Source: Methylobacterium amylolyticum | GTDB lineage: Bacteria > Pseudomonadota > Alphaproteobacteria > Rhizobiales > Beijerinckiaceae | Direction of reading: 5' to 3' | DNA: 39,107 nt | NCBI RefSeq assembly: GCF_030700245.1 | Contig: NZ_JAUYZI010000050.1 | Coordinates: 1 to 39,107 of the forward strand | Part shown: positions 7,497-15,659 of the stretch, piece after piece | Position numbering within the stretch: position 1 is the stretch's first letter | How the letters are laid out: each line of letters begins with the position of its first letter | Translations under genes and position numbers: made by a program | Notes under the pieces: model-generated | Databases searched by the model: none | The model's input: only the letters and a program-made list of their open reading frames with translations | Told to the model about the DNA's origin: nothing

Positions 7497-8768
7497 ATGC
7501 ACGACGCCCCCGGCCGCCTCGGCGAGGTGGCCCGACGACTCACCGCCCCGTTCGGGGCGCGACCGCTCACGCCCGCGCAGATCGCGGCCCAGCGCGCCGC
7601 CGATGCCCTCCCGGCCCGGGCGGTCGCCCGGAAATGGGCGGTGCTGCACGACCTCACCGCCGGCCGGGCCCGGCTCGGGCTGTCGGCCCAGAGCCTGACC
7701 GTGCTCGAAGCCCTGCTGACCTTCATCCCGGAGACGGTGCTGGCCCCGGAGGCGGCCACCGACCTGATCGTGTTCCCGTCGAACCGGAGCCTGAGCGCGC
7801 GCGCGCGCGGCCTGTCCGACGCCTCGCTGCGCCGTCATCTCGGCGCCCTGGTGGAGGCCGGTCTCGTGATCCGGCGCGACAGCCCCAACGGCAAGCGCTA
7901 CGCTCGGCGCGGCCAGGGCGGGCAGATCACCCACGCCTACGGCTTCGACCTCGCGCCGCTGGTGGCGCGGGCGGACGAGTTCGCCGGGGTGGCGGAGGCG
8001 GCCCGCGCCGAGGCCCTGGCCCAGGCGGTCGCGCGCGAGCGGGCCAGCCTGCTCCGGCGCGACTGCGCCAAGCTGCTCGACGCGCTGGAGCGCGATGGCG
8101 ACGCCGCCGCGGCGATCGAGCCCCTGCGCGCGCGCTACCGCGCCCTGCTCGCCGCCTGCCCCCGCCGGCCGGCACCGGCCGACATGGCCGCGCTCGGCGA
8201 CGGCCTGGAAGCCCTCGCCCTGGCTGTGGGCGAAGCCCTCGCGGCCCGGCAGGAATCCAAGAATCCAAGCGCCAGTGCCGCTCAGGATGAGCGCCACATA
8301 CAGAGTTCAAACCCAGACGCTCCTGATCGTGAAGTGGCAGGCGAGGAGGAGCAGAAGCCGCCCGCGGCGCCGGGCTCGGCCGAGGACCGCCCGGCGGCAG
8401 CCGGGTCTGCGATTCGTGCCACCTACCCGCTCGGGAGCGTGCTCGACGCCTGTCCGCAGGTGCAGGACTTCGCCCCCGGCGGGATCCGATCCTGGCGCGA
8501 CCTGATCGAGACCGCCGGCCGGGTGCGGGCCATGCTCGGGATCAGCCCGACCGCCTGGGCCGCGGCGTGCGAGGCGATGGGCGAGGAGACCGCCGCCGTC
8601 ACCGTGGCGGCGATCCTCGAACGCCACGAGCGGATCAACAGCCCCGGGGGCTACCTGCGCACGTTGACCGAGCGGAAACGCGCCGGGATCTACTCCCTCG
8701 GCCCAGTGCTCCAGGCCCTGCGCCGGGCGAGCCTCGCGAGCCTGTCCCCGGAGCGGAGGGGCGCATGA
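7497..8768 (+). CDS. repC: Plasmid replication initiator RepC
   Basis: 423 residues from the ATG at 7497, with AAGGA 8 bp upstream; the frame is open to 7392 but that part would cover the leader hairpin. The N-terminal domain carries RepC hallmarks: 'VLEALLTFIPETVLAPE' (about 66-83), 'IVFPSNRSLSARARGLSDAS' (about 90-109), 'LRRHLGALVEAGLVIRRDSP' and 'NGKRYARR', then 'YGFDLAPLVARADEFA'. A charged, Pro/Ala-rich linker (about 255-300) leads to a C-terminal domain ending near 'INSPGGYLRTLTERKRAG'. RepC proteins of alphaproteobacterial plasmids initiate replication at an origin usually inside repC itself. Unusually, repA and repB do not precede it. The following gene overlaps its stop codon, so translation is probably coupled. 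Confidence 0.92.
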   Translation: MHDAPGRLGEVARRLTAPFGARPLTPAQIAAQRAADALPARAVARKWAVLHDLTAGRARLGLSAQSLTVLEALLTFIPETVLAPEAATDLIVFPSNRSLSARARGLSDASLRRHLGALVEAGLVIRRDSPNGKRYARRGQGGQITHAYGFDLAPLVARADEFAGVAEAARAEALAQAVARERASLLRRDCAKLLDALERDGDAAAAIEPLRARYRALLAACPRRPAPADMAALGDGLEALALAVGEALAARQESKNPSASAAQDERHIQSSNPDAPDREVAGEEEQKPPAAPGSAEDRPAAAGSAIRATYPLGSVLDACPQVQDFAPGGIRSWRDLIETAGRVRAMLGISPTAWAAACEAMGEETAAVTVAAILERHERINSPGGYLRTLTERKRAGIYSLGPVLQALRRASLASLSPERRGA

Positions 8769-9217
8769 CGGCCGGGGCGGACAGGGCCACGATCGCCGGC
8801 CTGGTGACGGGGGCCGAGGGCGGCCGGATCGCGGCGTTCCTGCGCGACGGGGCGACGGGATTCGCGCTCAACCCGTTCCCGGACACCACAGCCGGGGCGG
8901 CGCGTCACACCTGGGCGGGGCAGGCCTTCGAGTTTCCCCTGCTCGGGATCGAGGCGGCCGGCCTGTCCTGCCTGCTGCGCGCGCTGGCCGCCCTGCCCGC
9001 CTCGGAGCCACTGGCCCGGCACATCCTGAAATCCCCGGCGCACACCTGCACGGTGTTCCTGACGCTGGCCGGGGGCTTCGTCGGCGCGGTGCTGCACGGC
9101 AAGCCCGGCGTTCCGCTGCCGCCGGCTGGGCCGGAGCCGGCGGCCGGCGGAAGCCGGCCGCGGCGGGCATCACCGACCCGGCAACTCGATCTGTTCGCGG
9201 ATCGAGCACGCGCTTGA
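8765..9217 (+). CDS. Small repC-coupled hypothetical protein
   Basis: 150 residues; its ATG overlaps the repC stop (ATGA), a layout for coupled translation. Seen: 'GRIAAFLRDGATGFALNPFP', a hydrophobic middle ('LLGIEAAGLSCLLRALAALP'), 'HTCTVFLTLAGGFVGAVLHG', then a Pro/Gly/Arg-rich linker and a conserved-looking tail 'TRQLDLFADRARA'. The 'RQLDLF' ending resembles beta-clamp-binding motifs (QLxLF), which would suit a replication-associated protein; this is an inference from the motif only. No family name recognised. Confidence 0.75.
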   Translation: MTAGADRATIAGLVTGAEGGRIAAFLRDGATGFALNPFPDTTAGAARHTWAGQAFEFPLLGIEAAGLSCLLRALAALPASEPLARHILKSPAHTCTVFLTLAGGFVGAVLHGKPGVPLPPAGPEPAAGGSRPRRASPTRQLDLFADRARA

Positions 9218-9315
9218 GATGATTGCCCGCCGTCTGCCCCAGAAAATCAGACCAAAGGCTGCCGGTGTCATCCTGAATTAGCGACGAAGCCCATATATCG
9301 GTTCATATACGGGCG

Positions 9316-9540
9316 ATGAAAGACGGTTCTGACCCCGCTCGCACCCTTCGTCGCATCGCGGACGCTCTCGGGCTGCCACCGGAGATATTCTTCGGTGATG
9401 ACGATCGGCGGACCGATGTCCTGGCTGACTTGGCGGCGATGGCCGAGCTGCTGCGGCTGTGGAGCGCGCTCAGGAGCGACGTGGATCGCGCCAATCTGCT
9501 GGCGCAAATTCGAGACTTGGTGAGGCAGCGGGACAACTGA
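9316..9540 (+). CDS. Small XRE-like protein or fragment
   Basis: 74 residues. 'TLRRIADALGLPPEIFFGDD' is the last helix and exit of an XRE/Cro-type helix-turn-helix domain, and 'MAELLRLWSALRSDVDRANLLAQIRDLV' is a helical tail. The first helices of the HTH are missing, so either this is the 3' end of a truncated regulator given a new start, or a natural small protein. An A+T-rich stretch with near-repeats (catatatcgg/catatacggg, 9290-9312) lies just upstream. Confidence 0.5.
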   Translation: MKDGSDPARTLRRIADALGLPPEIFFGDDDRRTDVLADLAAMAELLRLWSALRSDVDRANLLAQIRDLVRQRDN

Positions 9541-9768
9541 CCCTTCGCAACCGCACAGCGTTGATCGCCTACCTGCGCGACCTGGAACCGCCACCGCGCC
9601 ATCGAGACGAGGTGGTGCTGAAGCCGCCCGTACCGCACAAACGTCGTCGTTCAGGTCGTTCCCAGATCCACCGCGGGTCTCGACCCAACCTGAATCAACG
9701 TGCGGCGACGCGCGCCTGGATAGGTCGAGAGGTTCCGGGCAGAGCTTTCCGCGTCGACGCCCTCGATC
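9541..9768. other. Intergenic with a short sequence shared with 14923-14948
   Basis: No convincing gene. A 26-base stretch at about 9561-9586, encoding 'LIAYLRDLE' in one frame, differs at one position from 14923-14948, where 'VIAYLRDLE' is inside the small gene after the sigma-factor remnant. It may be a degraded copy of that gene. Confidence 0.35.
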
Positions 9769-10189
9769 GTGCCGATCCCTGACGCCCGGCTCCATAACGC
9801 TCCATCTCCGGACGCGATCCTCGTGACGAGCGAGACACCTGTGGACTTCAGCCGCGAACCCGACGCCCTCGACACACAGCCAAACCTGCCCGTGTCTGTT
9901 CATCGGCATCTCGGCGCTTTACTGGCGGCCGCCTACGCGGACGCGAACGCCGAAGTGAGCGCTGAGCAGCGCTTCGCCGACCTCCTGGCGAGCCTCGCAG
10001 TGGCGCTGGATGAGGCCGATCGGCGCGATGCGGCAGAGTTTCAGGCGGGGCTGCTCGCGATGACGGCAGCCTTGCGCCGCTTCGCGATCTCGCTGACCCA
10101 CGATCCGGCTACGGCCGACGACCTCGTGCAGGAGACGCTCCTGAAGGGGTGGCGCAACAGGACCAGCTTCGCGAAAGGGACCAACATGG
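9769..10189 (+). pseudogene. EcfG-like sigma factor, 5' fragment (split by insertion sequences)
   Basis: From the ATG at 9769 the frame reads into region 2 of an ECF sigma factor: 'MTAALRRFAISLTHDPATAD' then 'DLVQETLLKGWRNRTSFAKG' and 'TNM'. It then runs into insertion-sequence DNA at 10190. Joining codon 139 to the Met at 14427 restores one 264-codon frame in phase. 'LRRFAISLT...ADDLVQETLLK....F..GTN' followed by 'AWLFTILRN' is the EcfG (general stress response, ECF15) pattern. The first ~95 residues are unusual for the family, and the functional start may be the Met near 10060. In the split state it cannot make an active sigma factor. Confidence 0.8.
10182..10189 (+). repeat. 8-bp target duplication (left) of the IS21 element
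   Basis: CAACATGG here is repeated at 14423-14430 directly outside the two ends of the IS21-like element. Confidence 0.85.
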
Positions 10190-10202
10190 TGTCAAACGGC
10201 AT

Positions 10203-10210
10203 TGGAATGG
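10203..10210 (+). repeat. 8-bp target duplication (left) of the ISL3 element
   Basis: TGGAATGG, repeated at 11938-11945, flanks the ISL3 inverted repeats exactly. Its place within the IS21 left end shows that ISL3 inserted after IS21. Confidence 0.9.
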
Positions 10211-11937
10211 GGTTCTTCCGCAGGTTCGGTGCTGAGGGCTTTTCGAGGCGTTGATCCTCGGAGCGTTAGAGGGCCAGCACGATGGTGATTTCGAACCCGT
10301 CGCTGCCCTCGGTTCCGGACGGCGTGCATGTCGACGCGCTGGCGCTGGAGGTCGGCACGCTGACGATCACGGCCAGGACGACGGCACCGCGCGCGGTCTG
10401 CCCGCAGTGCGGGCAGGGGTCGGCGCGGGTGCACAGCGCGTACTGGCGAAGCCTGAAGGACCTGCCCTGGCAGGACCGCTCCGTCACGTGGCGGGTGAAG
10501 GTGCGCCGCTTCCGCTGCGGCCGGTGTCCGGGCCGCATCTTCGCCGAGCCGGTCCCGGGCCTGGCCCGCGCGAAGGCCCAACGCAGCGATCGCTTGGCCG
10601 CGGCGCAGACCGACATCGGCATGGCCCTGGGCGGCGAGGCCGGCGCCCGCCTGTCGCGGCGGCTGGCCATGCCGGTCAGCGGCGACACCGTCCTGCGGCT
10701 GGTCCGCCGCCGCGGGATCGGGTCGTCCCCTCCGCCGCGTGTGGTCGGGATCGACGACTGGGCGTGGCGGCGCGGCCGGCACTACGGCACGATCGTCTGC
10801 GATCTGGAGCGCGGCCGCGTCCTCGATCTCCTGCCCGGCCGCTCCTGCGCGCCGGTGCGGGCTTGGCTCGCCGCACATCCCGACATCGCCGTCGTCAGCC
10901 GGGACCGGGCCGGGCCTTATGCCGAGGCCGCGCGGCTCGGCGCGCCACAGGCGATCCAGGTTGCGGACCGTTGGCATCTTCTCGTCAACGCCTCCGAGGC
11001 GCTGCGCGGGGTCGTGGAGCGGCATCAACCCGAGATCCGGGAGGCCGCCCGCCGCGTCGCGTCCCAAAGCCCGGAACCCATCGTCGCTGCGGCTGATCCC
11101 ACAGACCCACCTCCGGAAGAGGACGCTGGGCAGGGCGGCGGGCGGCGGCGGCAGCGCTGCGAGGCAGCCCTGCGCCTGCACGGCGAAGGCTTCTCGATCA
11201 AGGCGATCGCCCGCACGCTCGGTGCCTCTCGCAACGGTGTGCGGCGCTGGCTGCGCGTCGGCGCCTTCGTGCCCTATCGCCGGGCTCCCGCCCCGACCCA
11301 GCTCGATCCTCATCTGCCCTTCGTCGAGGCGCGCTGGCGGGACGGTCAGCACAATGCGGCAGCCCTGCATCGCGAGCTTCGCGCCGTCGGCTTCGCGGGC
11401 GGCTACGAGATCGTCCAGCGCTGGGCGAAGCGGCGGCGGTCAGGCACGGGACACGACCGGCCGGTGCGACCGCCCTCGGCCCGGATCCCCTCGACGCGCC
11501 GGATCGCGCGGTGGCTGACGTGCGATCCGGCCAAGCTCTCTGTCGATGACCTCCGCTTCGTCGAAGTGCTCTGCGATCTCGCACCCAGATTGCAGGCCGC
11601 AGCCGAGCAGGTGCGCGGCTTCGGCACGATCCTGCGCGCGGGTGATCCCGCCGCTTTGAAGCCCTGGCTGGATGCGGCCGCCGCGAGCGAGCTCGGCGGC
11701 TTCGTCGCCGGGCTGCAACAGGATGAGGCCGCCGTGCAGGCGGCCATCGCGGAGCCGTGGAGCAACGGGCCGGTCGAGGGACAGGTCAACCGCCTCAAGC
11801 TGATCAAACGCTCCATGTACGGCCGAGCCGGCTTCGATCTGCTTCGGCAGCGCGTCCTGCACGCCGCCTGAGGCGCCTGGTTCTCCTCCATCCAGAACAC
11901 CACCCCAAACCCTCAGCACCGAACTTGCGGAAGAACC
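10211..11937 (+). mobile_element. ISL3-family insertion sequence
   Basis: 1727 bp. The ends are near-perfect inverted repeats starting GGTTCTTCCGCA: left GGTTCTTCCGCAGGTTCGGT at 10211, right its complement with one change ending at 11937. ISL3 elements have 8-bp target duplications, and TGGAATGG is present on both sides. One transposase gene fills the element. The ends and transposase look complete, so it may still be mobile. Confidence 0.93.
10282..11871 (+). CDS. ISL3-family transposase
   Basis: 529 residues. N-terminal zinc-finger (CPQCG at 40-44, then CGRC near 79-82); a 'VVGIDDWAWRRG' strand with the first catalytic Asp (158/159); a second Asp in 'VSRDRAGPY' (208); and the Glu in 'WSNGPVEGQVNRLKLIKRSM' (499). 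That is the DDE arrangement of ISL3 transposases. The region 255-330 ('GEGFSIKAIARTLGASRNGV') adds a helix-turn-helix. Length and motifs are complete. It is flanked by the element's inverted repeats and belongs only to the element, not to the plasmid core. Confidence 0.93.
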   Translation: MVISNPSLPSVPDGVHVDALALEVGTLTITARTTAPRAVCPQCGQGSARVHSAYWRSLKDLPWQDRSVTWRVKVRRFRCGRCPGRIFAEPVPGLARAKAQRSDRLAAAQTDIGMALGGEAGARLSRRLAMPVSGDTVLRLVRRRGIGSSPPPRVVGIDDWAWRRGRHYGTIVCDLERGRVLDLLPGRSCAPVRAWLAAHPDIAVVSRDRAGPYAEAARLGAPQAIQVADRWHLLVNASEALRGVVERHQPEIREAARRVASQSPEPIVAAADPTDPPPEEDAGQGGGRRRQRCEAALRLHGEGFSIKAIARTLGASRNGVRRWLRVGAFVPYRRAPAPTQLDPHLPFVEARWRDGQHNAAALHRELRAVGFAGGYEIVQRWAKRRRSGTGHDRPVRPPSARIPSTRRIARWLTCDPAKLSVDDLRFVEVLCDLAPRLQAAAEQVRGFGTILRAGDPAALKPWLDAAAASELGGFVAGLQQDEAAVQAAIAEPWSNGPVEGQVNRLKLIKRSMYGRAGFDLLRQRVLHAA

Positions 11938-11945
11938 TGGAATGG
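11938..11945 (+). repeat. 8-bp target duplication (right) of the ISL3 element
   Basis: TGGAATGG, directly after the right inverted repeat; pairs with 10203-10210. Confidence 0.9.
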
Positions 11946-12078
11946 GACCCCGGATCGGCGTCCAATCGGGACCCCATCGTGAGCGTGGCGTGACGCCCCT
12001 GGTCAGCCCGGCGGAGCGGGTCGGGGTAGCGCAGCCGGGCTGAGCAGGGATCCTGGAGGCGCGGGGTACGAGCCGACC

Positions 12079-12810
12079 TCAGGCGCGGTTCTTGAAGCGC
12101 CAGCTCTCGTTGCCGGTCTCGACGATCTCGCAGTGATGTGTGAGCCGGTCGAGCAACGCCGTGGTCATCTTGGCGTCGCCGGCAAACACGCTCGGCCACT
12201 CACCGAAGGCGAGGTTGGTGGTGACCACGATCGAGGTGGTCTCGTAGAGACGGCTGATCAGGTGGAACAGCAGCTGCCCGCCCGACTGCGCGAACGGCAG
12301 ATAGCCGAGCTCGTCCAGCACCACGAGGTCGAGCCTGGCGAGATGGTCCGCGATGCGGCCCTGCCGGCCGGCACGCGCCTCGGCTTCGAGCCGATTGACG
12401 AGGTCGACCACGTTGTAGAACCGGGCTCGTGCCCCGTCCCGGATACAAGCCCGGGCGATGGCGATGGCCAGATGCGTCTTGCCCGTGCCGGTCCCGCCCA
12501 CCAGCACGACGTTGCGCTGATGGACCAGGAACTCGCCGCCAGCGAGGTCGCGCACCAGGATCTCGTTGATCGGAGTGCCATCGAAGGCGAACTCGGCGAT
12601 GTCCTTGGCCAGGGGCAGCTTGGCGATCGTCATCTGGTAGCGGATCGAGCGCGCCTGCTTCTCGCTGATCTCGGCCTGAAGCAGGTCGCCGACGATCTGC
12701 TGCGGCTCGTGGGTTCGCTTCACCGCGACCTTGATGATCTCGTCGTAGGCGGCCTTCATCCCGAACAACTTCAACTCGCCCATGGTGGCGAGGATGTGCT
12801 GACGTTCCAT
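12079..12810 (-). CDS. istB: IS21 helper ATPase IstB
   Basis: About 243 residues; the start is ATGATG at 12813/12810, overlapping the istA stop. It is an AAA+ DnaC-like ATPase: Walker A 'GGTGTGKTH' (about 106-114), Walker B 'LDLVVLDELGYLPF' (about 160-174), and 'FGEWPSVFAGDAKMTTALLD' near the C-terminus. In IS21 elements IstB assembles on target DNA and stimulates the IstA transposase. Motifs and length are complete. Confidence 0.93.
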   Translation of the reverse strand: MERQHILATMGELKLFGMKAAYDEIIKVAVKRTHEPQQIVGDLLQAEISEKQARSIRYQMTIAKLPLAKDIAEFAFDGTPINEILVRDLAGGEFLVHQRNVVLVGGTGTGKTHLAIAIARACIRDGARARFYNVVDLVNRLEAEARAGRQGRIADHLARLDLVVLDELGYLPFAQSGGQLLFHLISRLYETTSIVVTTNLAFGEWPSVFAGDAKMTTALLDRLTHHCEIVETGNESWRFKNRA

Positions 12811-14309
12811 CACGAGGCTCTCCTCAGGCTGTCGTAGCGGGCGCAGTCGGCGACGGGCTCATGGCGGAGCCGCAGACCCTCGGGCGTCAGGAGGGTCACC
12901 GGTGCGATGGGCTCGCGCTGGCGAGCCAGGATGTTGAGGATGACGTCGGCCGAGTGCACGCCCTCGCGCAGCGCCTCGGCGCAGGCGGCCTCCACCGCGG
13001 GCAGGCCATCGCCGAGCACGGCGGTCAGGATCTCGACCATCTGCCGGTCACCGTCGGCAGAGCCGGCGAGCTTGCGCCGGACCCGGTCGAGGGCGGCGGG
13101 CAGGACCCAGTCCTTGAACGGTGCGCCGTTGCGCAGCGCGCCGGGCTTGCGAGCCAGCACGGGGACGTAGTGCCAGGGATCGAACACCGTCTGGTTGCGG
13201 CCGAAGACGCGGGCGTGCTCGGCGACGATGCGGCCGTCCTGCCGGATCTCGACGCGCTCGGCATAGGCTCGCACCTCAGCCGGACGGCCGATGGCTGAGG
13301 CGGCCACCGAGTAGCGGTTGTTGTCGAAGCGCACGAGGCAGGTCGAGGACACCGAGGCGGTGACGGCGTGGAAGCCGTCGAAGCGACCGGCATAGGGGAC
13401 CAGCGCCGCTCGCTCGGCCTCGAAGGCCTGCCACACGGTCATATCCGACTGCTCGGGATGCGGGTGGGCCTTCGCGTAGGCGATCACCCCATCGAGCAGC
13501 AGGGCGTTCAGCTCGTCGTAGCTCTTCACCCGGACGCGCGGGGTGAACAGCCGCTCGCGCACCAGCCCGACCTGGTTCTCGACCTGCCCCTTCTCCCAGC
13601 CCGAGGCCGGGGTGCAGGCCACCGGCTCGACGAGGTAGTGCGAGCACATCTGCAGGAAGCGGCGATTGTAGGCGCGCTCGCGCCCGACGAAGATCGTCTC
13701 CACCGCGGTCTTCATGTTGTCGTAGATGCCGCGCTGGCAGGTGCCGCGGAAGAAGGCGAACGCCCGGTCGTGGGCGTCGAACACCATCTCCTGGCTCTCG
13801 CGCGGGTAGGCCCGCACGAACAACATGCGCGAGTGGCAGAGCCGGACGTGGGCGACCTTGACTGTCGTGGTCGTGCCGCCGATCAGTACGATCTCGTGGC
13901 TCCAGTCGAACTGGTAGGCCTCACCCGGGGCGAAGACGAGCGGCACGAAGGCGGGGGCCGTCACGGCGGTGCGCGTGCGCCTCCACCCCTTGGCGTAGCG
14001 GCGCACCGCGTCGTAGCCGCCCTCGTAGCCGAGCCCGCGCAGCGCCTCGAAGACACGGATCAGGGTCAGCCGCTCGCGGGGAGCCTTGCCGGCGTTGGCC
14101 AGAAGCATCCCGTCAAGTGCCTCCCGCCATGGCCCGAGTTTGGGCGCGGGCTGACTGGTGCGGGTGTAGCGGAAGGCGGTCGCCTCGGAGCGGATCACCT
14201 TCCGCACGACCTTGCGGGAGACCTTCAGCTCCCGGCAAATCTGCTTGATCGGCTTCTGCTGCACGAAAAAGGCGCGGCGGATCTTGGCGATCGTCTCCAC
14301 GACAAACAT
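12810..14309 (-). CDS. istA: IS21 transposase IstA
   Basis: 499 residues. An N-terminal helix-turn-helix ('IKQICRELKVSRKVVRKVIR', 21-40) is followed by an rve/DDE integrase core with Asp135 (YQFDWSHE), Asp197 (IYDNMK) and Glu244 (GQVENQVG). A beta-barrel C-terminal domain follows ('VRFDNNRYSV'). IstA carries out strand cleavage and transfer and needs IstB. The gene ends inside the istB start (4-bp overlap), the usual coupled layout. Apparently intact. Confidence 0.94.
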   Translation of the reverse strand: MFVVETIAKIRRAFFVQQKPIKQICRELKVSRKVVRKVIRSEATAFRYTRTSQPAPKLGPWREALDGMLLANAGKAPRERLTLIRVFEALRGLGYEGGYDAVRRYAKGWRRTRTAVTAPAFVPLVFAPGEAYQFDWSHEIVLIGGTTTTVKVAHVRLCHSRMLFVRAYPRESQEMVFDAHDRAFAFFRGTCQRGIYDNMKTAVETIFVGRERAYNRRFLQMCSHYLVEPVACTPASGWEKGQVENQVGLVRERLFTPRVRVKSYDELNALLLDGVIAYAKAHPHPEQSDMTVWQAFEAERAALVPYAGRFDGFHAVTASVSSTCLVRFDNNRYSVAASAIGRPAEVRAYAERVEIRQDGRIVAEHARVFGRNQTVFDPWHYVPVLARKPGALRNGAPFKDWVLPAALDRVRRKLAGSADGDRQMVEILTAVLGDGLPAVEAACAEALREGVHSADVILNILARQREPIAPVTLLTPEGLRLRHEPVADCARYDSLRRAS

Positions 14310-14422
14310 CCCCCGCGCTCCTCCCGTTCGAACACGAGAGGCAGTCTGGATGAGTTGTCCTGGGGTCCCGTTTGGACGCCGATCACCCCAAAAACGGGGT
14401 CCTTATTCCACGCCTAAACACA

Positions 14423-14804
14423 CAACATGGAGGCTTGGCTGTTTACGATCCTCCGCAACGTCTTCTACAGCGCCCACCGCAAGCAGGGCCGCGAGGTCTC
14501 CGACAGCGACGGCGCCCACGCCGAGCGGCTGACCAGCATCCCCGAGCAGAGCGGCCACCTCGACCTCCAGGACCTGCGCGCGGCCTTGGAGCATCTACCT
14601 GCATCACAGCGCGAGGCGCTGTTGCTCGTGACGGTCGAGGATCTGACTTACGAGGAGGCGGCAGCGGTGATGGGCTGCCAGATCGGCACGGTGAAGAGCC
14701 GGGTCTGGCGCGCCCGCGAGCAGCTCGCGCGGATGCTCGGCTACGACGGCGCCGAGGTCGGCAGCGATGGCGTCGTGCTGTCGGCGATGAGCGGCCAATC
14801 CTGA
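14423..14804 (+). pseudogene. EcfG-like sigma factor, 3' fragment
   Basis: Begins with the right target duplication CAACATGG; from the ATG at 14427 it reads 'MEAWLFTILRNVFYSAHRKQ', the rest of sigma region 2. Region 4 follows: 'LRAALEHLPASQREALLLVT', 'YEEAAAVMGCQIGTVKSRVW', ending in a Ser-rich tail. 'LP..QREALLLV...L.YEEAA...GC..GTVKSRV.RAR' is the EcfG region 4 pattern. The fragment is in phase with the 5' part once the insertions are removed, so the disruption is recent. Alone it lacks most of region 2 and would not make a working sigma factor. Confidence 0.8.
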
Positions 14805-14814
14805 TCGGTGCCGG

Positions 14815-15069
14815 ATGCGGGCACGTCCTCCACCGCCTCCCGAGTTCTGGGAGATGATCGCCGAGCACGTCACGGCGAAGGTCGGACCGGCGCTCAGGCA
14901 GAACCGGTCTGCCCGTGAGCCGGTGATCGCCTACCTGCGCGACTTGGAAGCCCTGGTCCGGCGCGAGTGCGAGAGCCGAGCGGTGATCCAGGTGATCGCG
15001 TCGGGGCGGCGGATACTCGGGGATCGTCAAGAGGTTGGTTCCACGGGCGGGCCGTTCTCGCGAACCTGA
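14815..15069 (+). CDS. Small hypothetical protein downstream of the sigma remnant
   Basis: 84 residues, starting 10 bp after the sigma stop, so once probably in the same transcript. It reads 'PEFWEMIAEHVTAKVGPALR', 'VIAYLRDLEALVRRECESRA' and a less structured end. Helical, soluble, no known domain. In EcfG loci the neighbour is often the anti-sigma NepR, a ~60-residue helical protein; nothing here has a clear NepR signature, so no such claim is made. Confidence 0.45.
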   Translation: MRARPPPPPEFWEMIAEHVTAKVGPALRQNRSAREPVIAYLRDLEALVRRECESRAVIQVIASGRRILGDRQEVGSTGGPFSRT

Positions 15070-15101
15070 TCGCCCGCGAGGCTGATCGCAGGAGGGAACC
15101 G

Positions 15102-15308
15102 ATGAGCGGCGACGAGCTATCCGAGCGTGAGCACGACGCACAGCGTAGGATGAAGGGCGCACACGTCGGCAGAGACGGTCTGCCGAGGCACGGGCGTGAG
15201 GCGGACGCGCACGCTGCGGGCGGCGGTGAGGCACCGGACGACGAAGCGCCGCCAATCCCAGCCGCGGATGCCACCGAGCCGAACCCGGACCAGATCGGCG
15301 AACGCTGA
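15102..15308 (+). CDS. Small acidic hydrophilic protein
   Basis: 68 residues from the ATG at 15102, with a strong GGAGGG 6 bp upstream that decides the start. The sequence is rich in Asp, Glu, His, Ala and Pro ('DELSEREHDAQRRMKGAHVG', 'DDEAPPIPAADATEPNPDQI'), so probably disordered. No family recognised. Such small hydrophilic proteins often accompany stress genes in this group. Confidence 0.5.
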   Translation: MSGDELSEREHDAQRRMKGAHVGRDGLPRHGREADAHAAGGGEAPDDEAPPIPAADATEPNPDQIGER

Positions 15309-15323
15309 GAGCGTCGGACGCCC

Positions 15324-15524
15324 ATGCGCAGGATATCGAGCAGAGCCTACAGCCTCGCTGTCGTGCCGAATGGCGCGAACCGAGGTTGCTACGACTGGAT
15401 CGTTCGGAAGCCGGACGGGTCGGATCTGGCCCGCTCGCGCTACGCGTTCGCCACTCGGACAGGCGCACGCCTTGCCGGTGAGTGCTGGCTCGACATGATG
15501 GAGAGCGGCAGCTCACCGATGTGA
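15324..15524 (+). CDS. Small hypothetical protein
   Basis: 66 residues: 'YSLAVVPNGANRGCYDWIVR', 'YAFATRTGARLAGECWLDMM'. Compact, with two Cys, two Trp and mixed beta/alpha character, it reads like a real folded small protein ('DWIVRKPDG' beta-turn). No family name recognised. It starts 15 bp after the preceding small gene. Confidence 0.5.
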   Translation: MRRISSRAYSLAVVPNGANRGCYDWIVRKPDGSDLARSRYAFATRTGARLAGECWLDMMESGSSPM

Positions 15525-15659
15525 ACTGGGCTCAAACGATGGCCAGCCCCGGCATACCCGACCGCACCATCCCTACAGGATCCGATGCCCGGTGACCCGA
15601 TCGGGCCGGGCACGGCCCTGTAAGCAACTACGATCGATGAACTACAATGCGACCGTGTC

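Larger units (their letters stand above)
10190..14422 (-). mobile_element. IS21-family insertion sequence, interrupted by an ISL3 element
   Basis: The ends begin TGTCAAACGG (10190) and, on the minus strand, TGTGTTTAGG (14422). Both contain GATCGGCGTCCAA and GGGACCCCA blocks in matching order, which are the terminal inverted repeats. Flanking 8-bp repeats CAACATGG are the target duplication. It carries istA and istB on the minus strand. Removing the nested ISL3 element (1727 bp plus one 8-bp duplication) leaves about 2.5 kb, the usual IS21-family size. It sits in the EcfG-like gene. Confidence 0.9.

Noticed and set aside
7362..8297. Minus-strand 311-codon gene opposite repC
   Set aside because: RepC motifs are clear on the plus strand and the minus frame has Gly/Arg/Gln-rich shadow composition.
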